Below are positions 11,458 to 25,300 of a DNA stretch of 64,000 bases, in pieces. The notes under the pieces are model-generated. The model was not told where the DNA came from and ran no database searches. It worked only from the letters and a program-made list of their open reading frames with translations. Positions within the stretch are counted from its first letter, which is position 1, and every line of letters begins with the position of its first letter. The translations under genes and the position numbers were made by a program. Source of the stretch: Rhexocercosporidium sp. MPI-PUGE-AT-0058 (Eukaryota > Ascomycota > Leotiomycetes > Helotiales); the NCBI GenBank assembly GCA_020746875.1, contig JAGTJL010000007.1:806001-870000 (forward strand). Reading direction: 5' to 3'.

Positions 11458-11689
11458 GGAAGCCAGGAACGAGGGGTCGATATTGAACTAGCAACTAGGG
11501 GATCGATGGCTCGCTTTGATGCTATGGAATGCGTCATTTGATAGGTGTGAGCATGGTTGAAACCTTTGAAGGGGAGTCATTCACTACAAGCCGAACAAAA
11601 AAACAAATCGTGATGCGCCTTGAGGTAGTTGAGCTGTTGGAGAAAAGCTTGATTAGCTAATTGCGCCTGATCTATCCAAGAAAGGCAAC

Positions 11690-12024
11690 TTCAAGAAGCT
11701 CAAGAAGCAGAAGAAACCCGCTATGGCTTGGCGAGCTACGCTAAGTCAAGTCATCTCTCAGATCAAGGAAATGGAGATGTGCGATCGCCAGGAGAACGCA
11801 GTAGTACTATTCATCTGCAAAAAAATTCTACGAAAACCCAAACTTCCATGTCGCCGAGGTGGACAGCGGGGAAGGAGACAAATCACGAGCTATCGATATG
11901 GCAAGTACCGAACTCTGCAGCTATGCCCATCAACAAATCACAGAGAATGGGAAGTCGGCAAGCTAGAAGGGGGAGGGCGTTTGTCTTTCAGGTTGTGGGG
12001 AAGCCCCAGAGTACCAAGATCTGA
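11690..12024 (+). other. Unidentified coding-like open frame
   Basis: This frame runs from about 11690 to a TGA at 12022-12024. It has a charged start (RQLQEAQEAEETRYG) and a Ser/Thr/Lys-rich remainder (GERSSTIHLQKNSTKTQ) that reads better than random. It has no convincing ATG at its beginning, so it would have to be a terminal exon. No family was recognised and the call is tentative. Confidence 0.25.
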
Positions 12025-13994
12025 AGTCTGGTAGCGGGGAATTACACCACGGCAGTCATCCAAGTACCGGAGTGTTTCCTTTACCTGACGTGATTGACAT
12101 GTGCCTCGGATACTGCTGTCAAAGTTTATTCAAATGAAGGACCATGTGGGACTCCTAGGGGTCGGTCTAGATTCAGGATATCGACCTTCCTAGGACATTT
12201 GGAGATGGGTACTGGTCATATCAGAATAGCTCGCGGCTTTCTCCGTCATGTTCATATATTGGCACTTGAACGGGGATCATGAAGGTTGAAGCCAGCAGTC
12301 CATGATAGCTTCATCAAAGAATGAAATTGTCTCATATCATTATAACAGGAAGAAATTTGAGGGGAATTGACGATGCTGTGATGCGAGTTGTGTTTGATAA
12401 TCATGAGCATCTAAGAAGAGATAGCAGTAGCAAGATTGCTGCGAAAAGGCTGTTTCCTAGACTTCCCGAGGTAGGAGTGCCTTACCATGTCACTTTGAAG
12501 AGCAGGACGCATGCTACATGGCACAAAAGACGGCGCGAAGCCATCGGTCATCCCTTCGATCTCCCTTGCATAATAGGGTTGCCTCGGTCAAATTTCCTTG
12601 AGAGGAAGCAGGTCCGTTGTCAAAATGCCTAGTGTCACTAAGTCTCGAGAACTTAGACCGGTCGAGAAAGCTAGGGCAAAAGTCGATATAATACATGCTT
12701 TATCGGATGCAAGCCGGAAGCGTGCGCCATCTTCCATTAGTGGATACACCGCCGTGATAGCCATAGTATTGTCACATTGACATGAGCTGCACCGGCAATG
12801 CTTGGTATTTGCTTGGGTCAGTAATGATATTTCGCTTCTTCACAGCGAGAGGCTTTGGTTACGTTGGAGGCGGTAGTGATGGGTCATGCTATGACTCTTG
12901 TGGTTGAAGGACTCGACACGAGGGCTGGCATGATGGCGCACAGCTCTTTGCCTGCGGCAAAGGTAGCGCTGTAGTTGAACTTGCTGGATGCTGGATGTGA
13001 GAGCCAGTCGAAAGGCTGTCGACAATTTGGGGGAAATAAGTGAAGGATTGAAGCGGAAGCCAACGGGGTGCCTGAAGGGCCCGGAATCAAGATATGCAGG
13101 GCATGAACAGTGAAAGCTTGAAAGTGGAGATCAGCTCAAGAACTTCAATATCGAAGAAGTAAGACAGTGGAAGCAAGAACCGGAGAAATATGCGGAAAAA
13201 CATCTTCGGCACGGAGTTTAGCTCAGGACGTTGGGTCCTTCCCCCTTGACTAAGCCGCGACCAGAACTGAATTGAGGCTGGCATGGCTGAAGACTAGGAA
13301 CAAATTACTATTCCTTGCCCGAAATTTCATGATGGCATCGCCTACGATGCGCTTGCACCTTCCCTCCAGAAAAACGAAGTCATCTTGGCCGGCCTCGACC
13401 TCAAACTAAGATCTAGAAGCCGCGTAGCGCAACGTCAATAGCTCCCACCTAACACCAGCACGTCCCCGAGAGACAGAGCAGAGGAAATTTGCAGAAAGTC
13501 GCTATTTAGTAACGTCGACAAGGGGTGAAGCAGAACAAGAAGACAGAAAGCTCAACTATTTGTGCTCGCGTCCCACTTTAAAACAGCGATGCGAGAGGAG
13601 AAGTGTTGACATAGGTGGTGACCACCGTATCAAATACACTAACTGTAGGGACTTGAAGAGGGTTCGCAACGACTAATTCTCTCGTAATGACGATCCAATA
13701 TCGGATCTATTTCTTCCACTTGTACCAAGCTGACCTTGGCCTCGGCCTCATCACTCGCTGCAGTTCCCGCATTTGGAAGTATCAACGAAGACATTCTCCA
13801 GAGACAATGAGGCCCATTGAAGCATAGTGGCTGTCGCATAGCTGGCTGGCCGTGCCCGTGACGAAGCCATGGAAGGCTCGAAACCTCGCTCTCCTCAGGC
13901 GACAACTCCACCAGGGGGCCAATGTGACAGCTGTCGTTTGTCTGTCGTACGAATGCCGTCTGTGCAGCAGACAGACAGACAGATCCATGGCCCG

Positions 13995-14014
13995 GGATGT
14001 GGATGTGGATGTGG
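13995..14014. repeat. Hexanucleotide repeat (GGATGT)3
   Basis: Three perfect copies of GGATGT plus two bases, preceded about 10 bp upstream by an AGAC-type microsatellite. No function is assigned. Confidence 0.85.
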
Positions 14015-14860
14015 TACTTGCCATGTCGGATCCCGTGAACAATACTGGGCTATCGCATACGCATCGCAGCCTCAAGTCTTCAGAGACCAGATATTCCCAG
14101 ATGTCTCAGTGGAACAACAATATATTATGTGTACCCCTGCACGCCCTGCTATTGCTGGGATGCTTGGGATAACAGCGGGGTGATCCGCCTCATGTTCCGG
14201 GGGGAGCTATGGGCTGTGTTGACCAGCCAGCCGGCCTGAAGACCGGGCGGCCACAGCGTTTTCCAGCCAGGAATCAATATGACTTGTAGATTGGAATTCC
14301 CGCACGCAGCTGCACGTTTCCACGAGTCTGTCGGCGCATGCTGGAGATTGAGTAGATAGAGATACTGTGACCTCTGCACACGCTGTACCACCACCACTGG
14401 GGTCTTTGTCTCGTTGCTATTGCGTGCTAATAAAGTGCAAAACCGAGGACTGCTGGAGTTCTGGAGTCTTCAATAGGGGCGAGCGCAGGCCCGTTCAGAG
14501 GCTTCTCTCTCTATCTCTCTGCTACTTTATTCCTAGCTTGGATTGTCTCAATTCTCAACACAAGAGTAGACAATCAATTGTTCTGCCGAGCCTGTCAGAG
14601 CTTTCTCCAAGCCTCCGACTTCATCCAGTTCAGTTCAGTTCGCGATGCACGTTTGTGGTCGGGGTCCTGATTCATGGGGCGACACTTGCCTAGCTGTCAC
14701 TTGATATGTTTCTCGCATCAGCTAGGATCCCCGTGCGTTTGAGTTGAAGATCATCCCGTTCCCTGCCGACACCCGTTTGTCTGTGCCGCTGTCTGACGTT
14801 TTTCGGCTTCAGTCATGAAACTTGACACTTCGTGAGAAGAGCCCGATATGGCGGGCGGAA

Positions 14861-14883
14861 CGAAGACGAAGACGAAGACGAAG
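14861..14883. repeat. Hexanucleotide repeat (CGAAGA), almost four copies
   Basis: Almost four perfect copies of CGAAGA in non-coding DNA. The plus-strand reading gives Asp/Glu runs in a short open frame that is not otherwise convincing. Confidence 0.85.
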
Positions 14884-17800
14884 CCCGAACGGATGGTTAT
14901 AGACGGCGGGGTGCATGCTTGGTACAGCGGAGCTTGCTTTTCATGAAAGATGCAGGTCCGGTGTCACCGTTGCAAGTTGCTTACTCCCAAGACTCGGGGA
15001 TGCGAGGAGCCGTTGCGATGTCATGGAAGCTGGGTGCAGTTAATTGTCATCAGTGTCGCTGCTTGCCTGTCTGGGTTGTCTGACTGTCCTCGACAAGCGC
15101 TACGACTAATTACGAGGTCGCAAATACTGCGGGTTGTACTGAATTCCAGCCTTGGCTTTTGAATAATCTGCAGTCTCCCGTCGGCAAGATTTATGATGAT
15201 CCCCAAAAGAGATCGATCATCGTGAACGTTGAAGTGGGATATGTTGTGATATGTTGTGGACCGAGAGGCTGCAGCATCGCTGGGGAACCTTTCTTCCATG
15301 ACCTGCCTGCTTCCCGACAGCATCATCGTATTGATTTGATTACCTTAACGAGGCACGAAAGCATCCCGCTAATGTTTGCTTCACTAACGTCACCGAGGAA
15401 CTCTATCGACTAGATCTGATATTACGATGTTGCAGTGCTGCACCTGCCTTCTTCGCATGAACTATCTTAACATCTACAATATTACCTTGGCGGAGGAATC
15501 AACTAATATACTGATCTGGCACTGCCAACTGACCGTTCATCCGCCTGACAGGCAGCGGGCAGACCCGTTCATGGCGGAATATCAAACGAGGCGGACGAAA
15601 AGAAAGCATCGATTTCCCGATGCAGAGCAGCTTGCGAAACACAGTGATGGCTGAAAGCACAGGCAATATCGTATCCTAGTTCTGGTGCTATACCCTTGCT
15701 TGATCTCCCCCGCGACGATAGGCGGACCACGACAGATCAAGTCAAGGAATAATCAGGAGAATCTCGATTGACAGGTCCAGCTTGGGCCATCACTGGCTGC
15801 AGACGTTGCAGGATCTGCGTGGTCCAACGAGGATCTCTGAAAACACCAGGGCCTCTCACTCGTCAATCTCGTTACCAGATTTCCAGCATCTAGTGCCGTG
15901 CACAGAATCAACAAGCTGCCGTGCAAGTGCAACGACAACTGCATGTATGCCATTGGGAGAGTCGAAAGTATCGATTGTACTACAGCTCTCTCACGGTGCT
16001 CCACGGGTCCCAGCGAGCCGTCACCCAGGCTGGGAACCCGCGTCAATACTTCAGATCACCATCTCAGATTCTGCAGCTCAGCCTGGCCGTACAACAAACA
16101 ATCAAGCTACGATCGGCCGCTGAAACATCCATATTCATGCGCTCTTGCGCCAATTCGTCGCATGCTTGCCTATCTTTTCAGAACCATCTTCAGGGCCATC
16201 CTTGCTGGGACTCATGACTTAGCTTCATACTCCTATGGCAGACTAGCCAGCCCTCCTCAAAGTCAGATCTCGAAGGCTTCCATCGTTTCAGAATAGTCGT
16301 GGCCGCTCGGACAAGCAAGCGTGGAAGCTGTGGCGTATGCCAAACCTCTGCAACTAACAGACTTGGAAGGAAACCGATTATTCCAAAAGCAGCGTTCCGA
16401 AACACAGACGGCTTCCGAAGTCACATGGATCGCATATCTACACAAACGGAGACCCAGGTCATGTGCACCACCGTCCCTCGGGTCACGGCCAGTGTTGGAC
16501 GGCTCAGAATCATTTCGTCTGATTGTAATATCCACAATTATCCGAGATGCAGCAGCACGGATACCCACATCCCAATATAGCTGCAAGATACTGCAATAGA
16601 CTTTGAGTACGAGGTCCGGATATAACAGCACCTCAAAGACAACGGCATTGAATGATTCTTGCACGCATGTCTCAAACGCCCAATCTTGGTCTTCTTTTAG
16701 AAGAAGAGTAAGCTGACTGAGAGATTCGCAAATTACAGTAGTGGTGGCTTACCGGTCATGGCACCACACTTGCGTCTTTAGAGAACTGATCTGCCTCTGG
16801 TGCTTCTGAATCTCTGTTAATTTCACAGCTTGGACGATCAACGTGACGAGTATCGTACATGATCACGATACACGGTAATTCAGTTTTGAAAGGAGTCTAT
16901 CGTCACCTGCGGAAGTGTGTCCAGTCTCTTATTTCATAATCTCGAAAGTGCTTCATCAGCCGCTTCCGCTACACATTCAGTCAGTCTATACAAACAGTTA
17001 GTCGCTTGTCTCTAGCGAGCCTCAAAATAGCATACCAATCTCCCCAGTCGTCTAAAAGCTGTCAACGGGGTCTAGTAGGCGGATGTGAAACTTCAGGAGG
17101 GGTCCTCTGATGTTTTGACTTTGACACATCGAACCTTTATCGGCATGAACCTTGTGAGTCGAAAGCTTCACACAGCCCACGGCTAGCCTGCCGCAAATGA
17201 GCTAGCGAGCAACCTGCTGTGGCTTGCCAACACTTTCCGTATTCTCATATGACCGATGTCTACAGAATAGAGCATTGAAATATCTCTGATCGTAGGATCT
17301 ACATATCTCAGGAACTTCAGACGGAGGGTTCTGGATGCCAGGCAACTTCGTAGAGCACCAGTGAGATCAATGTGCTGCAATCACATTGATCTTGGTTCGG
17401 GATAATACTTGTGGCGTGCAGAGCACTAACGTCAAATTTGCTACTAGTCAGGTTTCCCTGGCGGATCTTCAATGCATGTGGGATTAAGATACCTCAACGG
17501 CCGTCGATTATTGACTCAAATTTGGGGGTAGTCTCAGGGCCTTCGAGCTGGCTCTCACGATATTTTGAAAACAAAAAGTTGTCTCCAATTCCCTGCACTC
17601 CTCCAAACCCATCTCGACACACGAGATCTTGAGTCTCTATCCAGTTTTTGCTGTATTCAAGTGTATATCTTTGTCTGCTTCGCCAAATTTTCTATCAAGC
17701 AAGCAAACCCATGTGCGGAACCAGGCTGTACGGAGATTTATGATCCGCACAGTCCACCACCGTCCAAGCTCTTACCCGGGCGCCTTTGCGCACATTCACA

Positions 17801-19699
17801 GCCATCCCCAAGCCGGAGCAGGGCTAGCCATGACATGCGGGACAACGTCCATATTCCTTTTCACTCCCCGCCGAGGATTTCCTTGACAACGGCAGGGGGA
17901 AGCCACGTCCCAGCGTCGATCCAGTGGGGCGTGGTCAAAAGTGCAGCAGGCTCATCCCTACTGCTGGTCTGGCCCTTGTGTGCCAAAGAATCATGGGCTT
18001 GCGAAAGGGCCGAGAAAGCGAAACAGAAGATGAACGATGGAGACCCAATCGAAGAGCAGGACTGTTGTTTCGCCCTCTTCGAGAAGCCAGCACACCTTCT
18101 TCGCTGACTTCAGGCCCATCTCATTTAACATCTCTCGCGTCCCTAACTTCTCATCCGTAACCCACGTCAAACTAGGCATGGAAATGACAAGTGTGAGCGA
18201 CGAGAGCATCCGGCACCCTCGCATGCTTCTTGACCTCCAATTCCCTCGAGCCTCTGCCCTGGCAGACCTTTGGGCTGTTCTGTTCCGTTTACTGCTTGCA
18301 CTTGGGCAGTAAACAGTGCGGAAACGGATGAACCTTAAACTTATCCATGTAGTCTGGCGACGATCGAAGTTTCTTGCCTATCACCAGGCCGAGGGAGGTA
18401 CTACTGCGGTTGCGATAGGCACAAGAGAACATGCAGTCTAGATTTGTGACAAGATCAAAGACTGGAAGGTGCCAGTGCCAGTGCCTGCATGCTGAATCTG
18501 CGTCATGCCGGCGAGGCCGTCGTCCAGAACCATTCTAAGATGAATGCTCTTCCACACTCCAGAGTCCAGCTTCAACAGCACGTTTCAGATGTTTTGAGTT
18601 CACCTCCAGTGGCACAACGAGGAGTTCGGGAGCCAGTTCACAGCACTGGTGCTGCTTTCCATGCAGTCTAACTCTATTGCTCTCGCGAGGTCTCATGGCA
18701 AGACGTCACTTACTCCTTTTGGGATAAGCATGGTCTTGCTGTAGAAGAAAGTCGAGGGGCTAGCTCTGAAGGACTGGAGAGTCCGACCCCTTTTCACACA
18801 CGCTTTATTGATAACATCCTCTATGGTAGTTATCAGACCGAGGCCCAGCAATATTCAGCCCAGTAAAAGCAAAGAAGTATATCCGTGGGGCAATATGGAA
18901 AGAAGGAAACCCCGCCGAATAAGCAATTGTATTGCTGCTGCCGGAACCAGTATTGTGACAGGGAACTTGTCGGACATTTGAGCGTCCCTGCTGTTCGCAA
19001 GCTTTCAGGCATGGGGAAACAGAGCGACGAACCAAGGCAGCGTCCCAAAAGAGAAACATCACCGCTTTCATCTGTATCTTGTCAAAGTTTGTGCTGCCCC
19101 TGGCAGCCAAGTGCGGAGGATGACCCATGTACGGGACTGTAACTGCCATCAAGTCTCCTCTCGCCGTGATGCACAGTCGTGATACTCCCTGTAGCCTCCA
19201 CAGGCTGGTGATCAAATCGCAACTCTTCCACGGCACAGGGGTGGAATTTGCACCGGCCTTGGCCCTCATCGGCAGGTTGCAGTTCCAAACTGGCCCCTGT
19301 TCGGCATCGAATGTTTCCTGGCCTTCTCGGGGAATTTTGCTGCACCTCCCACCACCCGCAATACCTTGGTCCGGTGGCACTGCGCCGTCTTGAAAACCCC
19401 TGGACAGTCACTCCTCACTCCTCACACTATCATTCATCCTGGACGCTGCGGCACCTCTGCTGGCCTGCTGCTTAGCCCTAAGCCATCCAGCACATCTCTA
19501 GGAAGCTAAGCTATCCATCAAGCCTATCTAAGCATAGCAAAGGAGACACCACCACTGGTAGCACACCTATCGATCGATGCCATCATCTTTACAGTACATA
19601 CTGTAGGGCCCCCACCGCCACAGATTAGCCCAACGCGGAGCAATTAGGGATCTGTGCCTTGCCCCCATGGAGTCATCGGATGCAGGAAAGGACGTTGCC

Positions 19700-20901
19700 G
19701 TATTCAAATCATGGACTTTCCCCTACCCTTTTCATAAACTGGGCACTACTACCAGGTCCTGAAGAGTAATAGGTAGCTTGGCTGTCTAGAGCCATTTGCA
19801 GTTAGAGCAGAGATCGCAACTCAAATCAGTCTTCTGTTTCCTGTTTCTCATCTCTGTTCTGTCCTGTCCTGCCTACCACAGCAGCGTTTCGCTCCTTTCC
19901 CAACCCAGCCCAGCCCAACACGAACCTTTATGCAGACCAGAGGAGTGAGTAACAGCTCTACTCTCTGGCGCCACTCTTCACCTCAACTACGCCTCAACTT
20001 CATCTGTTCCTTAACCCCTGTTGCCATCTTTCCCGTTCGGGACTCGAACAATTGCAACATCCACCATGACCCCGGCATGTAGGGCGGGCTGTCGATCAAC
20101 ACGTCCCTGGTCCAAGCCCTCGCTCAAGTATACCGTATGTACTTATATGATCTCCCACCCCATGTCCAGTCGAGTCCACTTGTAGACGACACAGCAACAA
20201 CCTCAGCCCCTTTGCTATTCTACTACACTACACTTCACTACACTACACTACACTTTTCTGACGACGACTATCATCACACTCGCCACAGCCACCTACCGTC
20301 GACAGCACTTTACAAATTTTACTCGTTGATCGACACATCCAGAAACTCTAAGCTAGCTTAAGCTGTTTATAAGCTAGTGTGTAGACTCGACCTGTTAATT
20401 CCACTCGACTCGACTCCATCGCCAGTTGCGTTTCCAGATCCTGTCCAAGCCAGTCATTCGTGAATTTTTTTTCTAAAGAAAAGGAATCCGCTCTCCCAAA
20501 GATTTCCATCTAAGTCGCAACGCTGGCCACCGCCATCCTCACCCAGGTGTCTGCGGGGCACGTCGACGTGTGGACTTCAAGCAGGTTCGCTTTTGGAAAC
20601 AAGAGATTCCAAACTGGTATGTCTATCAACTATGTTCAAGTTTTGTCTCCTCCATACTCTCCATCATCTGCATATCGTCGGGGTTCCCCAGTACCAAAGA
20701 TAGCCTATTGTGGTTTTCTAGCCGGCCTTGCCCATCTATGACAGATGACAGCCGTCATATCCTCACTAGCATCTTCAAGCGCCTGCACTCTCCGAAAATT
20801 GCTTCAATTATCACCCACGCATATCTTCCCATTGTCAATTCTCTCATCTGCCATTTTTCACGCAGCATTCACCCTGGCTCTGAGCTCAGATCTTCGTGAA
20901 A
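19700..20901 (+). promoter_or_regulatory. Probable promoter and long 5' leader of the homeobox gene
   Basis: The plus strand is C/T-rich, with short pyrimidine tracts and several ATGs that open frames of up to about 110 codons before the start codon at 20902. Long leaders with upstream open frames are common for fungal developmental regulators and usually dampen translation. A GGTATGTC near 20615 could be the donor of a 5' UTR intron. This is inference from composition; no transcription start was identified. Confidence 0.4.
20224..20254. repeat. Pentanucleotide repeat (CACTA/CTACA)
   Basis: About six near-perfect copies of the CACTA pentamer with one interruption, lying in the presumed 5' leader of the homeobox gene. 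Confidence 0.8.
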
Positions 20902-22330
20902 ATGTATACTGACATGTACCGAATTCTAGACCGCTGGGATTTCACACAGCCCCGAATTCCATCTCGCAGCATCACTGCGGTGGCGGAGAGAAGAGGAATG
21001 GAACTTCCCCAATCTCGATACCCAAGTCAGTCGTGGGAAAGCCCGAGAACAGAAGGCGCAAATATGCCAGCTTTGACAATCAGGCAATCCCCAGGGCACC
21101 ACCTTCCCGGCCCAACTTCGTTGCTCGAGACAAAGTTTCAAGATGCTTCTACGATGCCACGATCAGAGTCGAGGTCGCGGTCTGAATCATCACAACTGCA
21201 AATGTCCCCGATACAATTACCACCCATTCGAGAGGTATGTGACCTACACTAAAACACCCCCATCCCCGTTTCGGTGCACTGACTTCCCAACAGCTTGTGG
21301 ATCTCTCGGGCCGGGGCGAAAGACGAGAAGGAGAGTACAGAATGGATGTATCACCTACCTCAATCGGCAAGCGGAGGCGGACTGCAGAGGAGGAAGATGA
21401 GGCAGAAGAGTCGCGGGAATCAGCCTTCCCAAGATTCCACAGAAGCCCAAGATTGATGGACCGTCCTCACAGCGCAGCAACAATCGGTCCTGTTCGCCGT
21501 GCCAGTACCACATACACCTCTGACACCCATTCCGCTCGTTCCAGTCCATACCAGTCAATAAGAGGCTTGCCTGCTATACGATCTCCACCAAGTTTTGAAT
21601 TGCCAGGCCGACTCGATGATAGACCAACACTACCCAGCCTTCCATCTTTAATGCCAACCCACAACTCCAACATCCCAAGAAGTGTGCAGCCCTTCTCCGA
21701 CTACGCCTTGGACTCTCCAAGACAGAGCGCACAAACATATCCTCCTCTCACATCCTCCTTTGAGCCTTCGTCATCGTACCATCAACCTGCAACATATGCT
21801 TATGGATACCAACCTCGCGGACATTCATACTCTGGACCATCGTCTTCGTACCCGATTGGAAATGATAGAAGCCCATTTTCTTCGGCACATCATGCTATGT
21901 ACCCCAACAGCATGAACCCATATGTTGCAGATGGAAATGACAGAGAGGGCGACACCAGACAGAGAAAGAGACGAGGGAATCTTCCTAAGGAGACCACAGA
22001 CAAGTTGAGGGCGTGGTTCGTTTCCCATTTGACGCATCCATATCCAACGGAAGATGAGAAGCAAGAGTTGATGAGGCAGACTGGTTTACAAATGAGTGAG
22101 TTTATTCCTATCTACGGCTTTGAAACTTATACTAATCAAGGTCAGATCAAATATCAAATTGGTTCATCAATGCCAGGAGACGCCAGCTGCCAGCTATGAT
22201 CAACAATGCTCGTGCCGAGTCCACAGCTCGCTCTGCTCGCGCACAGGATGGAGGTCTTCAGGCCCAGAACAATGTTTACAGAGACAGCAGGGCTTCAAGT
22301 GATGGTGACGGAAGCGTGTACGATGATTAA
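20902..22330 (+). CDS. TALE-class (KN) homeobox transcription factor
   Basis: Three exons are inferred: 20902-21234, 21294-22095 and 22146-22330, giving 439 residues. Introns use GTATGT..CAG and GTGAGT..TCAG. The second splice turns ...LQM plus the next exon into MNQISNWFINARRRQLPAM, helix 3 of a TALE homeodomain, so the homeodomain covers about residues 334-396 (opening RKRRGNLPKETTDKL). The spacing gives the three-residue-extended loop (PYP) that defines TALE proteins. The N-terminal 330 residues are Ser/Pro-rich and disordered, with a basic RKRR patch that may act as nuclear localisation signal. Fungal relatives control conidiation, fruiting-body formation or appressorium development; which role applies here cannot be read from sequence. 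The start is MYTDMYRILDRWDF; a long leader precedes it. Confidence 0.92.
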
Positions 22331-25300
22331 AAAAGAAGAAGGGGGGGCAATGGAAGAACAGCACTTTGCAAGCCAAAGGATAGCATTGTTAGGAAGGGTC
22401 ATTTCAGATACTCGATGTTTTAATTCACATTCACTGAGATCGAGATTTGACGTAACAGTCCGCTCTTTGCCCTCTCTTTTTGGGTTTGGATTTTTGGAAG
22501 ACAGCACACAGTCCATGTTAGACCCCAGTGGTTGGAAGTGGCAGACATCACGTCAAAGCTGCTACGTCAAAAGGCATAATTTGAGAAAATCTGGACCAAG
22601 TCTAGAGATTGTCAGAAGTCGCCACGGTTAGGCAAGCTTGCACGGACGGAGGCGATGCAGGCCAGCGCCATGTATTTTTGTGGGGTGTAAGAATCGAATA
22701 GAGAATAGATAGAATCATAATTTAGAAACCAAGTTTTGACAGAATTGAAACACCACCCATTCCAATCCGTTCTATTGCAAAATCTGATGAACTCGGATAT
22801 GGCATATCGAACTGTAAATCCGACTAGACCAACACTCTCTCCTCCATCATCAAAGCATTCCAACTCCATCCTAAACAAAACGAGAACTCAAAAGCATAAC
22901 CTTATGTCAGATCGGGCCGAAGAGAACCAAGGCAAGTCAAATGGCCAAGGCAATTACCATCCAGATATGGCAATACAAAGGGCATGCAATCAATGCAAGT
23001 GAAGTTCAGATGACTCGCCACTGCAAACCTTGATCGCGTTCATGAATCTTGTGCACTTTAATGAACTTAACTGAGCTTAGGATGGGGTTAAGGCTGCTGG
23101 ACTGCTGCTTAGCTTGTTCAAGCCGCGTTGCTAAGCAGTCAGCAGTCGGCGCGGGATGGAAGTATATCTCCTTGAATGCCAAGGGACGGCTGGGATGGGG
23201 GAAATGGGGATGGATGGGGGTTTCCTCGAGGGGACAGGGACGGGACAGGTTTAGCTATCAATGATGGGGGATGTGGATATGTCCACAAGGCTGCGGCTGT
23301 CAAGTCTCTGCTGAGTTCAAGTTTGGCTAAGTTCAGGGGGTGGGCGAATAGGTCTAGTACGGGATGAATTGTTGCGAGATGCATAAAGTTCAGGGCTGCA
23401 GGTATTGTTATTGCACTTTTACGGTTCTGGATGGAGGAGAGGGCTGCAAGGCTCAAGCGCATACGGACTGCACATATGCACGCAGGCTGCATACCGGGTG
23501 ACATATCCGTAAACCTTAATCGAATGTGCTATACTGTATCTTGTATGGTGCATGATTACCATCACGAAAGTGGGCTGATCTTGTTGCTATTTCTTGATTT
23601 GTTGTCTTAGAAGGAGGGTTTTTGTGAAGTGGGTGAGTACTTGGAGAAGACGTGGGGGAAAGGGCCGAAGCGAGAAACAAAATGAGGTGAAATGAAACGA
23701 AACAAGCTGGAAACGAGGTTGCTGAGAGCTGAGACCAGGCAGCGACACGTTTTCTTGAGATGAGAGGGTTGGGCTTTGACTCGACTGAAAACGTTGGGCT
23801 AGGAGGGTTAGGTTGCGAGATGGGATGGTACATCCCCGTATTCGTTTATTTTTGTTTGGAACATGTTTCTGGAACACGTTTTCATTACAGTGAGATGACA
23901 GTGCGTTCAACAGAGGACAGTCTGTGATGAGGAAGCTTCCTCATCGTTGGCTTATTGCTTTGTCAATTTCATGTCCGCTTTCAGTACAGCACGGAACTCC
24001 TGCTATAGCGATATCGTACCATGTCTCCCGTTGGAGCAGGCAAGAAACCTCCAACTTCATTTGAAATCACCTCCAACACCGCCGAGCCCCTTAACTCTTA
24101 TGCCCACCAATGACAAGCAATTCCCATAACTGCCAAGCACTGTGACATTATTGACAGCTGTGTCTAGGGTTTAGGCCAATATCGCCGGGCCATCCATGGC
24201 CAGTAGACGGCATTCACAAACTCGCACTAGACGTTCCGAATAGCCGTGCGATTGACAGCGCCAGTGAGCGGCATTTGTGCTTAGGGCTTCTTTCTGACAG
24301 ACGCCAGAGGTTACTCGATGTGGGGGACCGAGGGACGATCGATTGGCAGGCAAGTGATTGCTGTTTTTGCAGCAGAGGGTTTACCTTTTTGGTGAAGGCA
24401 GGAGTGGGCCATACAAAAAGCCGCGCTTTCTCTTGGCCATGAGAGGCGATGACAGCATTTGGAAGGAGAGAAGAGAGCCAAGGAAGGGTAAATTCTAGGT
24501 GGAACGAACTCGTTAGGTGTATAATAGGCAAAATTTTGAGGGCTTCTTTATTTTCGGGGATATTTACACTTCAGGAATTCATTCAGCGGCCATGTTATCC
24601 TAGCTCGTGCAGAGAGAGACACAAACCCATCGGATATGAGGAACTTCCTCAACCGGTAGACTTTGGGAGGCCGCAGATTCGGCCAAGATGTCCACCACAC
24701 TTATCAGAAACATGAGGACGATTTCTAGAACCTCGGAATCTTCCAAGGCTTGAGCTGAACCCGCTTCATGTCAGAAAGGCCTCGGGCAAATTAAAACCCC
24801 CAATACGAGACAAAAGAAAGACAACCTCGTAATAATTTCGTATTTTGAGAGCTGAGGTCTCAACATCATGATGATGATGATGCATGCCACGGGGCACATT
24901 CACTCGGTGCAGAAACTAAAGCATGGACGGTGCGCTGGGCGCACATGATTTTGACAGCTCTACTAGCAAGGAGTAGCAAGCCAACCTCGGAAGAAAGAAA
25001 GAAAATACGCAGCACTATTTGCAGACTATTGGTATTTTCCCAGACGCTTGCTTCGACAGCTGCGCAGATATCTAGGGTCTTGCATTCCCCCATGCTCCAG
25101 TTCCTTGTCTGTCATCTCGGCACTTGCGACGCTTCTAAGGCTCTTGTTAAATATCCTTGCGCACGTAGGTCGTTTGCGTCGACGTTCTTTCCCGAAACGA
25201 ATAAGCTTGCGAAAAAAGTAAATCGACAACATGCAAGGATGTTGGTGGTCTGTGATCGCCGGTGTCAGAGGCGCCAAAAGTAATTGCCTCGAGCTTTCCA

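Larger units (their letters stand above)
12025..20901. other. Gene-poor region upstream of the homeobox gene
   Basis: Nearly 9 kb with no supportable protein gene on either strand. Short open frames occur throughout but none has a recognisable domain, biased composition or consistent splice pattern. Small tandem repeats occur at 13995, 14861 and 20224. The last kilobase has the pyrimidine-rich look of a long fungal 5' leader. The rest may be regulatory, encode non-coding RNA, or be decayed sequence. Confidence 0.45.

Noticed and set aside
14861..14883. Possible acidic protein encoded by the CGAAGA repeat
   Set aside because: The open frame around it is short and lacks any other protein-like feature.
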